Assembly: GCA_002396385.1 (NCBI GenBank)
Contig: DGTD01000046.1
Location: 1 to 25,125, forward strand
Direction of reading: 5' to 3'
Source of the DNA: Bacteroidales bacterium UBA4345
GTDB lineage: Bacteria > Bacteroidota > Bacteroidia > Bacteroidales > Paludibacteraceae
Length of the DNA: 25,125 nt
Shown: in pieces, positions 6,156-12,963 of the stretch
Layout of the letters: each line of letters starts with the position of its first letter
How positions within the stretch are numbered: position 1 is the stretch's first letter
Program-made: the position numbers and the translations under genes
The notes under the pieces: generated by a model
The model's input: only the letters and a program-made list of their open reading frames with translations
Database searches by the model: none
Told to the model about the DNA's origin: nothing

Positions 6156-6227
6156 TGTATAATATCAATTATTGACTTTTAACTGAATACATTTTTTGAA
6201 CCTTCTAGCAACACTTCCTATTAGAAC

Positions 6228-6482
6228 TCAAAACAGTTCATCATCGTCGTCATCATCATCAAACGACGAGAAGGTGGAATGCGAAGAACCGTGCCTCTCG
6301 ATAAAGTGGCCCATCTTATAATACACGTCACCAGTATAAGAGTCGATGCCCATGTTTCCACACTTGTTGATGTGGTGAAAGTCGCCATTAGAGTCGTAGC
6401 CCTCTACATAACTGTCGTTGGAATCTGTTTCATTAAAGTAATCAGATTCTCCGGTTGTAAGATCGTGAAACCATTTAAACAT
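6228..6482 (-). CDS. 84-aa acidic protein of unknown function
   Basis: A small, strongly acidic protein with many Asp, His, Tyr and Gly residues and a C-terminus ending in seven Asp then ELF. There is no signal peptide or membrane helix. Its start is well supported: ATG 6482 is preceded 6 bases away by GGGAGG (6489-6494), an unusually good Shine-Dalgarno for this phylum, suggesting high expression or foreign origin. The phospholipase-D-like gene follows 72 bases downstream on the same strand. The family is not recognised. The charge would suit a DNA-mimic or a binding partner for the basic PLD protein, but nothing in the sequence proves that. Confidence 0.6.
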   Translation of the reverse strand: MFKWFHDLTTGESDYFNETDSNDSYVEGYDSNGDFHHINKCGNMGIDSYTGDVYYKMGHFIERHGSSHSTFSSFDDDDDDDELF

Positions 6483-6592
6483 AATATGCCTCCCTTTCTT
6501 TAATTACTTCTTATGTTTTATAAAATTCGCTAATATAGCAAGAAGTCCTGCCAAATAACGTCAACGGCAAAAATATTTTTCCACAATATAAA

Positions 6593-6620
6593 AAAAGCCA
6601 TCCATAAATGGACGGCTTTT
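6593..6620. terminator. Hairpin terminator after the gene stump
   Basis: AAAAGCCATCCAT (6593-6605) pairs with ATGGACGGCTTTT (6608-6620), with one G-U pair on the minus-strand RNA. On the minus strand it is followed by a T-run. It lies 18 bases after the stop of the stump at 6638 and is probably that gene's original terminator. Confidence 0.75.
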
Positions 6621-6637
6621 CTACTTATTTTTAGAGG

Positions 6638-6784
6638 TTACTTCTGCATTCTTGCAGGCAGTGTCCTTACTTTGTAATAGAGTTTGGTGAAACGTGGAGT
6701 CCTCAGTGTGTTATAGACCGATTTTGCCCAATAGTTTCGCAATCCAAAACCGCCTGGTTCACCTTCTGCTTCCCACTTTTCCAC
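6638..6784 (-). pseudogene. C-terminal stump of an unrecognised gene
   Basis: A 48-codon frame opening at a GTG (6784), with in-frame sense to about 6800. It reads V-E-K-W-E-A-E-G-E-P-G-G-F-G-L-R-N-Y-W-A and ends LYYKVRTLPARMQK before TAA at 6638. The composition is that of a genuine folded C-terminus, and its own terminator follows. There is no ATG, and upstream it runs into the terminator of the next gene (6810-6834). I read it as the tail of a gene whose body has been deleted. The family is not identified. Confidence 0.5.
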
Positions 6785-6809
6785 GATTTCGCGGGTAGCG
6801 ATGTGAAAA

Positions 6810-6834
6810 AGCCTCTGGACTAGTTCCAGAGGCT
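6810..6834 (-). terminator. Terminator of the DUF3472-type gene
   Basis: AGCCTCTGGA (6810-6819) pairs with TCCAGAGGCT (6825-6834) around a 5-base loop. On the minus strand the stem is followed by TTTT. It lies 26 bases beyond the stop codon at 6861. Confidence 0.8.
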
Positions 6835-6860
6835 CTTCTTATGTTTGTTAAACACGCTGT

Positions 6861-8801
6861 TTACTTCACAACAAACCCTTGCGAAAGTGAAGGTTTACCA
6901 TTCAGATGGGCGTTGAAGAAATAAACAGTTCCAGCAGTCAACCGTTCATTGAGTTCCAATACGACCTCGTTATCGCCAGGCTGCAACATCACAGGCTTCT
7001 CATTAAAGAAATGACCGGTTGCAGAGCTAAGACAAAGAATGCTATTTGTAAGATTTGAAGCATATACACTTGCCACAACGTTATTTCCATCGGTATAGAC
7101 ATAATTGATGCGATAGTCGTCTTCTGATGCAATGTAAGTAGGCGCATCGAACATACCGTTAGCCAACGAGAAGTTAGAAGAGCAGGTATTGCCACCAACC
7201 TCAGCCTTGATGGTATAAACCTTTTGGGCGTCGAGGTTCTGGGTGTTCAAATACAACTGGTGTACGTGAGGGCCGTGCATCAACTGCGGCTGGTCTAGGA
7301 AGCAGGCCACCTTGTTGCCATATTCGTCGACCACCTTTATGTCAACAAACTCACCGCCAGCACTGTTAACAGGCACTTCCAACATGGTACCCCACGAATT
7401 AGGCTGTACATTTTTCAAGAGGGCATCGCAAGAAGACGACGGAAGGACCTCCTTTTTCTGCGGAACGACGGTCACGGTGAGTTCATTATCGAAAATGTCG
7501 GTGAGTGTCAGGGCAACCTGCACATCGTCTCTTTTCAAGCCAAGCACCACAGAGCTGTCTTCCGAGTTGAACTTGACCGGAGAGGAAAAGACAGGAGCGC
7601 CAGTTTCGGAATCGAAAACCTGGTAACTGTAAGAGAACTGAGGCAATCCGCCATCGGTAGTTTTCCATTTAAGCGTATCGTTGAAGAGAGAAACCGACAC
7701 GAGCGCCAACTTAGCAAAAGCAGGCTCAGACAACGACAGGTTAGCCGGATAGTCGAAAGTATCTCCATAATTGTAAACGGTAGGAGAGATGCCTGCCCCC
7801 GTCTTCATCGTAATACTGCTGTCAGCATTAAGAATAACGTCTACCTCGTTGAAACGCTTGCGGCAACGGCCACCAGGCTGCCCATCAGACCAATAAGATT
7901 CTACATCCACACTTTGCGGCTGTTCCCATTCGCCATCGGCACCTCTTGCCCATGCTCCCTTCTGATCATACGACCTCAAGGTAGAATCTCCACTGTCCGT
8001 CCAGTTTTCAAGGAAAGCATCTATATACATTTTGAAATACATGTTGCTAGCCGGATAGCCCAATGTACAGTAATGCAGCCACTTGTTGTTCTTATGGTCG
8101 TAGAACCAGCAGCCGAATTTGCTTCTATCCTCGTCCCACACTCTGGTAACAAACGTATACCAGTTGTAATTCTCAAAAATTCCAGAAGGCTGGATTTCTT
8201 TCACCTGGGCACCGCGTCCCTCTCCACCAAAAGTAGAAGGGTTTACTGTTGGCAGCACATAATCGTAGCTCAAATAAGAAGGTTCGTTCGCCCGTATAAC
8301 TGTATCGTGGATTTTGATAGTATAAATATCTGAATCGTGACTAACCTTGAATGTTTCTTCGTTTTCGAATCTATACAGTACAGAATCCCCCGCAGAGATA
8401 ATATCGCCTGGTTGTGCTGTAAGCAAACAGGTATCTTTACATTTCACCATTACCTCATCGTTGAAACGTATAAATGGATTCCAAATCGAGTACAATCGCC
8501 TTTGTTCGTAACTAGACCCAGAGTACTGCAAGCCACAATACATACCATCTTCATCAACACTACCAGTCGGAGTCTGTCGGAACAATTTTCCATTAATCAG
8601 CGAGCAATAAGTGTCTTTACACTTACTGGTAACCTTCAACGAATTGACCAGGATGTCAGTCTTTTTATCATTACTAAAACGATATTTGAGATGTAGCGAC
8701 GGAGCCGCATCAGTCTCGTCTGCAGCCAGATTCAGAGGGTACGCCAAAGAGGCTGCTATTAACGATAGCGCACCAACTTTCAAACAATTAGGTTTAAACA
8801 T
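6861..8801 (-). CDS. Secreted DUF3472-type protein
   Basis: A 646-aa exported protein. I start it at ATG 8801 because this gives a clean signal peptide (MFKPNCLKVGALSLIAASLA, cleavage near AYPLNLAADE); the longer frame from a GTG at 8846 would bury it. Residues about 175-310 resemble DUF3472, a domain of Bacteroidetes surface and carbohydrate-related proteins: Y-D-Y-V-L-P, then W-Y-T-F-V-T-R-V-W-D, a W-L-H-Y-C strand, and Y-I-D-A-F-L-E-N-W. The C-terminal 300 residues are beta-rich, Ig/Fn-like. The N-terminal part carries two K-C-K-D-T...C motifs that may form disulfides. No T9SS tail seen. It stands alone with its own terminator; substrate unknown. Confidence 0.7.
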   Translation of the reverse strand: MFKPNCLKVGALSLIAASLAYPLNLAADETDAAPSLHLKYRFSNDKKTDILVNSLKVTSKCKDTYCSLINGKLFRQTPTGSVDEDGMYCGLQYSGSSYEQRRLYSIWNPFIRFNDEVMVKCKDTCLLTAQPGDIISAGDSVLYRFENEETFKVSHDSDIYTIKIHDTVIRANEPSYLSYDYVLPTVNPSTFGGEGRGAQVKEIQPSGIFENYNWYTFVTRVWDEDRSKFGCWFYDHKNNKWLHYCTLGYPASNMYFKMYIDAFLENWTDSGDSTLRSYDQKGAWARGADGEWEQPQSVDVESYWSDGQPGGRCRKRFNEVDVILNADSSITMKTGAGISPTVYNYGDTFDYPANLSLSEPAFAKLALVSVSLFNDTLKWKTTDGGLPQFSYSYQVFDSETGAPVFSSPVKFNSEDSSVVLGLKRDDVQVALTLTDIFDNELTVTVVPQKKEVLPSSSCDALLKNVQPNSWGTMLEVPVNSAGGEFVDIKVVDEYGNKVACFLDQPQLMHGPHVHQLYLNTQNLDAQKVYTIKAEVGGNTCSSNFSLANGMFDAPTYIASEDDYRINYVYTDGNNVVASVYASNLTNSILCLSSATGHFFNEKPVMLQPGDNEVVLELNERLTAGTVYFFNAHLNGKPSLSQGFVVK

Positions 8802-9249
8802 GTAATAAAATTTATTTGTTAATACAAAAAGATCAAACATTAGCACAACAGTATAAAGTCAGGCATCACTAAATCCGCCTCAGACAAACGAATAGGAATA
8901 GCGATAACATCTTACTTTTTTGAAACACTATCAGAAATTATCATTCTTGAAATAGTCAGCCGAATGGTTATTTCTAATTGTCAACAGAACTTTATATTGT
9001 ACAAAATTAAAAATAAAGAAGGATATTACAAAATCGGCCTCACAAAAAAACAAATTAGCGGCAGAGGCGCTCACGCTTTTCCAAATGCGAATAAAAAAAG
9101 CTGGGGGAAAACCGTCAAAAAAAACAAAAATGAGGAGTAAACAGAGCCCGAATGGGGAAATATGACCAAAAAATTAACTATATTTACAAATTTATAAGAC
9201 TTGAGAATACAACTATAATACACAAGAAAAACGCGAGGAGATTAAACTT
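8802..9249. other. Divergent intergenic region between the DUF3472-type and cls genes
   Basis: A 448-base AT-rich region that must hold promoters for both flanking genes. Visible elements are a diverged relative of the tandem 23-mer at 8871-8892, followed by a stretch beginning AATAGCGATAACATC that vaguely recalls the left edge of the two-hairpin element. Just upstream of cls is a true Shine-Dalgarno, AGGAG (9236-9240). No ORF or strong hairpin was seen, and I could not fix the promoter boxes. Confidence 0.5.
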
Positions 9250-10680
9250 ATGGTTTGGGAACTCACCACAAACTTATTTTTAGTACTATATTTCATCACC
9301 ATCATCGGCATCATCCTTATGCTGTTAATGGAGAACCGCAGTCCGGTAAAATCGATAGCCTGGATATTCGTGCTGATACTTCTACCCGTTGTAGGTTTGC
9401 TGTTATACATACTGGTGGGAAAGAATTTCCGTAAAAAGATGGTCATCTCGCACCGCAGCCTCGCCAAATGGAAAGAGCGGATAGAGACCATAAAGGGCAA
9501 CCCCATGCTTGAGAAATCGTTTCCGAAGCAATACAAGAATTTCGCCTATATGGCTGTGAACAGCAGCAACAGTACCCTGTACGTGAACAATGGTGTGAGG
9601 CTGTTCACCACCGGTAAAGAATTTTTCGACAGCATGTTTGCCGAGGTGGAGAAAGCCCGTAAATACGTCCATGTGGAATTCTACATTTTCAATTCCGACA
9701 CCATAGGCAGCAAGTTTATAGAAATACTCAAGCGAAAGGCTAAAGAGGGAGTGAAGGTGCGCGTCATTATCGACGATGTGGGCAGCTGGCTGATGCGCAA
9801 GTCGTCGGTGCGTGAAATGCGCGCCGCCGGCATCGAGATCTACTGTTTCCTGAAAGTGGGCCTACCGGCCATAAACAGCAAGGTAAACTACCGTAACCAC
9901 CGTAAAATAGTGGTGATAGACGGAGATGTGGGCTACACCGGCGGTATGAATGTGGCCGACCGCTACGTGGAAGGCTCGAAATGGGGAGCCTGGCGCGACA
10001 CGCACCTCCGCATTGAGGGTGAAGCCGTTCACGGACTGCAACGCGTGTTCCTCAGCGACTGGTATTTCGTCAGCCGCTCGCTACTCAGCGACGACCCTCT
10101 CTACTACCCGACTCCCGACTCCCCGTCAGGCAACAGCCTGGTACAGGTGGTCAGCAGTTCGCCCGACAGCGAGTGGGAATCGATAATGCAGACTTTCTTT
10201 ATGGCGATAGCGCAGGCCCGCAACTACATCTACCTGCAAACGCCCTACTTCCTGCCCAACCAGACCATTGTGAACGCACTGCAGTGCGCGGCCCTGGGCG
10301 GTGTAGACGTACGCATCATTATTCCACGCCATAGCGACGCATCGTTCGCCCTGAAAAGTTCGATGACCTACATCGACGAGATGCTGAATGCCGGGGTGAA
10401 GGTGTACTTCTTCGAGGAGGGCTTCATCCACAGCAAGACCATCGTCATTGACGACAACCTCTCGACAGTTGGATCGGCAAACATGGATTTCCGCAGTTTC
10501 GAGCAAAACTTCGAGATCAACACCTGGATATACGATCCGGAATTCGCACAGACCATGAAGCACATCTTCCTTTCTGACTTGGAGAAATCGAGCCAGATAA
10601 ACCTGGAGGAATGGCGGAACCGTCCACGCCTGGAAAAGTTCGGCGAATCGTGGGCCCGGTTGTTCAGTCCGCTTATGTAA
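9250..10680 (+). CDS. cls: Cardiolipin synthase
   Basis: A 476-aa membrane enzyme of the phospholipase D superfamily that makes cardiolipin from phosphatidylglycerol in the inner membrane. Two N-terminal hydrophobic segments (about 7-27 and 36-57), the second ending L-L-Y-I-L-V-G-K, are the usual cls anchor. Both catalytic HKD motifs are intact: H217-x-K219-x4-D224 in NHRKIVVIDG, and H394-x-K396-x4-D401 in IHSKTIVIDD, the latter followed by G-S-A-N-M-D-x-R-S. The length is normal for the family. Start: ATG 9250 with AGGAG 9 bases upstream. It is the first of three plus-strand genes (36 bases to the next), probably co-transcribed. Confidence 0.95.
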   Translation: MVWELTTNLFLVLYFITIIGIILMLLMENRSPVKSIAWIFVLILLPVVGLLLYILVGKNFRKKMVISHRSLAKWKERIETIKGNPMLEKSFPKQYKNFAYMAVNSSNSTLYVNNGVRLFTTGKEFFDSMFAEVEKARKYVHVEFYIFNSDTIGSKFIEILKRKAKEGVKVRVIIDDVGSWLMRKSSVREMRAAGIEIYCFLKVGLPAINSKVNYRNHRKIVVIDGDVGYTGGMNVADRYVEGSKWGAWRDTHLRIEGEAVHGLQRVFLSDWYFVSRSLLSDDPLYYPTPDSPSGNSLVQVVSSSPDSEWESIMQTFFMAIAQARNYIYLQTPYFLPNQTIVNALQCAALGGVDVRIIIPRHSDASFALKSSMTYIDEMLNAGVKVYFFEEGFIHSKTIVIDDNLSTVGSANMDFRSFEQNFEINTWIYDPEFAQTMKHIFLSDLEKSSQINLEEWRNRPRLEKFGESWARLFSPLM

Positions 10681-10716
10681 TGCAAAACCAACCAAAAGGA
10701 AACAAGACAAAAGACA

Positions 10717-11112
10717 ATGGAAGAGAATGAGATAAAAGACAGCCAAGAGGCTGCATCAGAAAGAAAACTAGAGGGCAACATCAACCAGTTTCTCGAACTG
10801 GAGGAAAAAATAGTGGACATGCTGCGCACCGTCTACGACCCTGAAATACCCGTTAACGTGTACGACCTGGGCATGATTTACCGCATAGACGTTGACGACC
10901 CGGAAGAAGGAGTAGATGGGCGCAAGGTGACCATACAGATGACCATGACCGCACCCAACTGCCCTGCAGCCGACTTTATTGTGGAAGACGTAACCCAGAA
11001 AGTCGATTCGGTGGAAGGCGTCAGCAAAACCACCGTCCAAGTCGTTTTCGAACCCGTATGGGACCAGAGTATGATGAGCGATGAGGCGAAACTGGAACTG
11101 GGACTAATGTAA
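10717..11112 (+). CDS. SufT/MIP18-type Fe-S cluster assembly protein (DUF59)
   Basis: A 131-aa cytoplasmic protein of the DUF59/MIP18 family, which assists maturation of iron-sulfur proteins. Diagnostic motifs are DPEIPVNVYDLG at residues 41-52 and MTMTAPNCPAAD at 75-86, with the conserved Cys at 82. An E-P-V-W-D near the C-terminus is also typical. Residues 1-30 are a charged extension, Glu/Lys/Asn-rich. It follows cls by 36 bases and precedes the lpxH-like gene by 15 bases. The symbol sufT would fit, but no suf genes are nearby to confirm it. Confidence 0.88.
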   Translation: MEENEIKDSQEAASERKLEGNINQFLELEEKIVDMLRTVYDPEIPVNVYDLGMIYRIDVDDPEEGVDGRKVTIQMTMTAPNCPAADFIVEDVTQKVDSVEGVSKTTVQVVFEPVWDQSMMSDEAKLELGLM

Positions 11113-11127
11113 AAAGAGACACGCACC

Positions 11128-11907
11128 ATGAGCAACAACCTGAGCATAGCGCCGGGCAAGAAGGTCTATTTCGCCAGCGACGCCCACTTCGGGCTGGAGC
11201 TGTATTGCAGCCCCATTGAGTCGCAGAAACGTTTCTGTGCCTGGATGGACAGCATAAAACCCGACTGCGGCGCACTGTTCCTGCTAGGCGACATGTTCGA
11301 CTACTGGTTCGAATACCGCAGTGTCGTGCCCAAGGGGTTCGTCCGCTTCATGGCAAAAATGGCCGAGTTTACCGACAGCGGCATTCCCGTCTACCTTTTT
11401 TACGGCAACCACGACATGTGGATGCTCGACTACCTTGAAAAGGAGTGCGGATGCACTATTGTGCCAGACGAATGGTATGGCGACATTATGGGGAAACGGT
11501 TCTATATGGAACACGGAGACAACTGCGGAGACCCCAGCCTGTCGTTCTACTTTATGCGGAAGTTCTTCCGTTGCAAAGCGGCCCAATGGTGTTTCAGGTG
11601 GATACATCCCGACCTGACCATGTGGTTCGGCTACTTGTGGTCGAACAAGAACCGGAAACGCAAAAAAGACAGCAAGGGGAAAGACTATCTGGGTGAAGAA
11701 AAAGAGTTCCAAGTGCAATGGACCAAAAAGCACTTCGCCACACACACCGACATCGACTACTACATATTCGGGCACCGGCACATAGAGTTGCAACTGGAAA
11801 TAAAAAACGGCGGGAACAAAGCCACCCTGTTCCTTTTGGGCGAATGGATTACAAAATTCACCTACGGAGTGTTCGACGGCAACGAGTTCAAGCTGTTAAA
11901 TTGGTAA
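11128..11907 (+). CDS. lpxH: UDP-2,3-diacylglucosamine diphosphatase
   Basis: A 259-aa calcineurin-type metallophosphoesterase, predicted to hydrolyse UDP-2,3-diacylglucosamine to lipid X in lipid A synthesis. The metal-binding set is complete: D18-A-H20, G-D55-M-F-D-Y-W, G-N94-H95-D, H129-G-D and G-H216-R-H218. A Lys/Arg-rich loop (about 173-185) and aromatic patches suit membrane-surface work on a lipid substrate. The neighbourhood, with cls upstream and LPS-transport lptD in the same window, agrees with an envelope role. LpxH and other UDP-diacylglucosamine hydrolases share this fold; the motif set and size fit the Bacteroidetes LpxH branch best. Confidence 0.85.
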   Translation: MSNNLSIAPGKKVYFASDAHFGLELYCSPIESQKRFCAWMDSIKPDCGALFLLGDMFDYWFEYRSVVPKGFVRFMAKMAEFTDSGIPVYLFYGNHDMWMLDYLEKECGCTIVPDEWYGDIMGKRFYMEHGDNCGDPSLSFYFMRKFFRCKAAQWCFRWIHPDLTMWFGYLWSNKNRKRKKDSKGKDYLGEEKEFQVQWTKKHFATHTDIDYYIFGHRHIELQLEIKNGGNKATLFLLGEWITKFTYGVFDGNEFKLLNW

Positions 11908-11952
11908 TTCCATCTTTTTTATTTATCTTTGTGCTGTTGTTAGAAAGCAACT

Positions 11953-12024
11953 GTCTTCATAGTTCAACGGATAGAACAAAAGTTTCCTAAACTTTAGATG
12001 TAGGTTCGATTCCTACTGGAGATA
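11953..12024 (+). tRNA. tRNA-Arg (anticodon CCT)
   Basis: A complete 72-nt cloverleaf. The acceptor stem GTCTTCA pairs with TGGAGAT. The D-arm is GTTC/GAAC with GG in the loop. The anticodon stem AAAGT/ACTTT encloses TTCCTAA, with anticodon CCT at 11986-11988. The T-arm is GTAGG-TTCGATT-CCTAC and the discriminator is A. The CCA end is not encoded. It decodes AGG. It is followed directly by a terminator. Confidence 0.92.
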
Positions 12025-12025
12025 C

Positions 12026-12062
12026 AAAAAGGGGAGACCGGCAAAAACGGCCTCCCCTTTTT
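12026..12062. terminator. Bidirectional terminator after tRNA-Arg
   Basis: AAAAAGGGGAG (12026-12036) pairs with CTCCCCTTTTT (12052-12062), extended inwards by CCG/CGG. A/T runs on both sides let it work for the tRNA on the plus strand and for the gene ending at 12082 on the minus strand. Confidence 0.88.
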
Positions 12063-12081
12063 GTATCCACCAACCGGCACC

Positions 12082-12864
12082 CTACCGCAGCAATTTGAGC
12101 GCCCGGTCTTCAACTATCAAAAGTGCGAAACGCCTGGCACAAAGAAAGCGTAACTTCTCGTTGTCGGCGAAAACCAGATGCTCCCCCTCAAACCGTCCTG
12201 TTTGTGAGAGTTTCTCCTCATTTCCGACATTGTTTTTCATGCTGAATGTCTTATCCGGCCTCAGGTCGACAGTCAAGCGCCAAGCGTCGAATATATGAGA
12301 CCAAAAGCCAACGAGGTCATTGTCGGTGTTGATGCTCTCGTCAGTTCCTTTCCTGCGAAGGTAGAAAGCCACATCGAAAGGAGGTTTGACCAGTTTGTAA
12401 CTATTCTCGTAAAGCGCCAGCAATGTGTTACCAGACGAACTGGATGCAAGAAGAAGCGTATCGGCGGCAAATGCCGACACCTCACGCTCCAACTCTTTGA
12501 ACTCGCGTTTTCGGTATTCATCTGCATCCGTATTCTGCAGGGATAGGAAAGACGCGTCGGCCGCCAGCTGTTCCACCCTGGCACGCAATTCCTCCCTTTT
12601 GTTATCCACATCGGCCTGGTTTCGGAAAAGGACCAGCGTATCGTGAAGGACTTTGTATGCCCCCAGCACAGAATCGTTGCAATAGATTTTCCCATGGGCA
12701 AACCGGACGCCAGCGGCGTCGACACCATCGGCCATAAGGATTGTATGCGAGCGGCAGAAGTCGCGATGGGTTAGCGACTCCACACTCCATTCACCCTCAA
12801 CACCGTGTGCACCAAGGCTTACGGAAAAAGACAGGACACTTAATAAAACGAATAACCTCGACAT
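12082..12864 (-). CDS. Secreted protein of unknown function
   Basis: A 260-aa protein with a clear signal peptide (MSRLFVLLSVLSFSVSLGAHG). After it come a beta-rich N-terminal part, G-x-W-S-V-E-S-L, a Lys/Glu/Arg-rich helical stretch at about 88-130 (possible coiled coil), and a C-terminal part with W-R-L-T-V-D-L-R-P-D-K-T-F-S and G-R-F-E-G strands. The W and G-R-F-x-G pattern recalls lipocalin-like small beta-barrels, but I cannot assign a family. There is no lipobox Cys and no transmembrane helix beyond the signal. It stands alone between two terminators. Confidence 0.7.
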   Translation of the reverse strand: MSRLFVLLSVLSFSVSLGAHGVEGEWSVESLTHRDFCRSHTILMADGVDAAGVRFAHGKIYCNDSVLGAYKVLHDTLVLFRNQADVDNKREELRARVEQLAADASFLSLQNTDADEYRKREFKELEREVSAFAADTLLLASSSSGNTLLALYENSYKLVKPPFDVAFYLRRKGTDESINTDNDLVGFWSHIFDAWRLTVDLRPDKTFSMKNNVGNEEKLSQTGRFEGEHLVFADNEKLRFLCARRFALLIVEDRALKLLR

Positions 12865-12906
12865 AAAACCAAATAATTGATAAAATATATCCGTAAAGAT
12901 AAAAAA

Positions 12907-12937
12907 TAAGCCTGGCTGAACAAATCAGCCAGGCTTA
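12907..12937 (-). terminator. Terminator of the phosphorylase operon
   Basis: A 13-bp perfect stem, TAAGCCTGGCTGA (12907-12919) with TCAGCCAGGCTTA (12925-12937), and a 5-base loop. On the minus strand it is followed by TTTTTT. It lies 26 bases past the phosphorylase stop codon. Confidence 0.88.
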
Positions 12938-12963
12938 TAAAGATTTGAAAATTACGAACTGAA

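Noticed and set aside
10126..10746. 206-codon minus-strand frame
   Set aside because: Antisense to cls, which has both HKD motifs intact.
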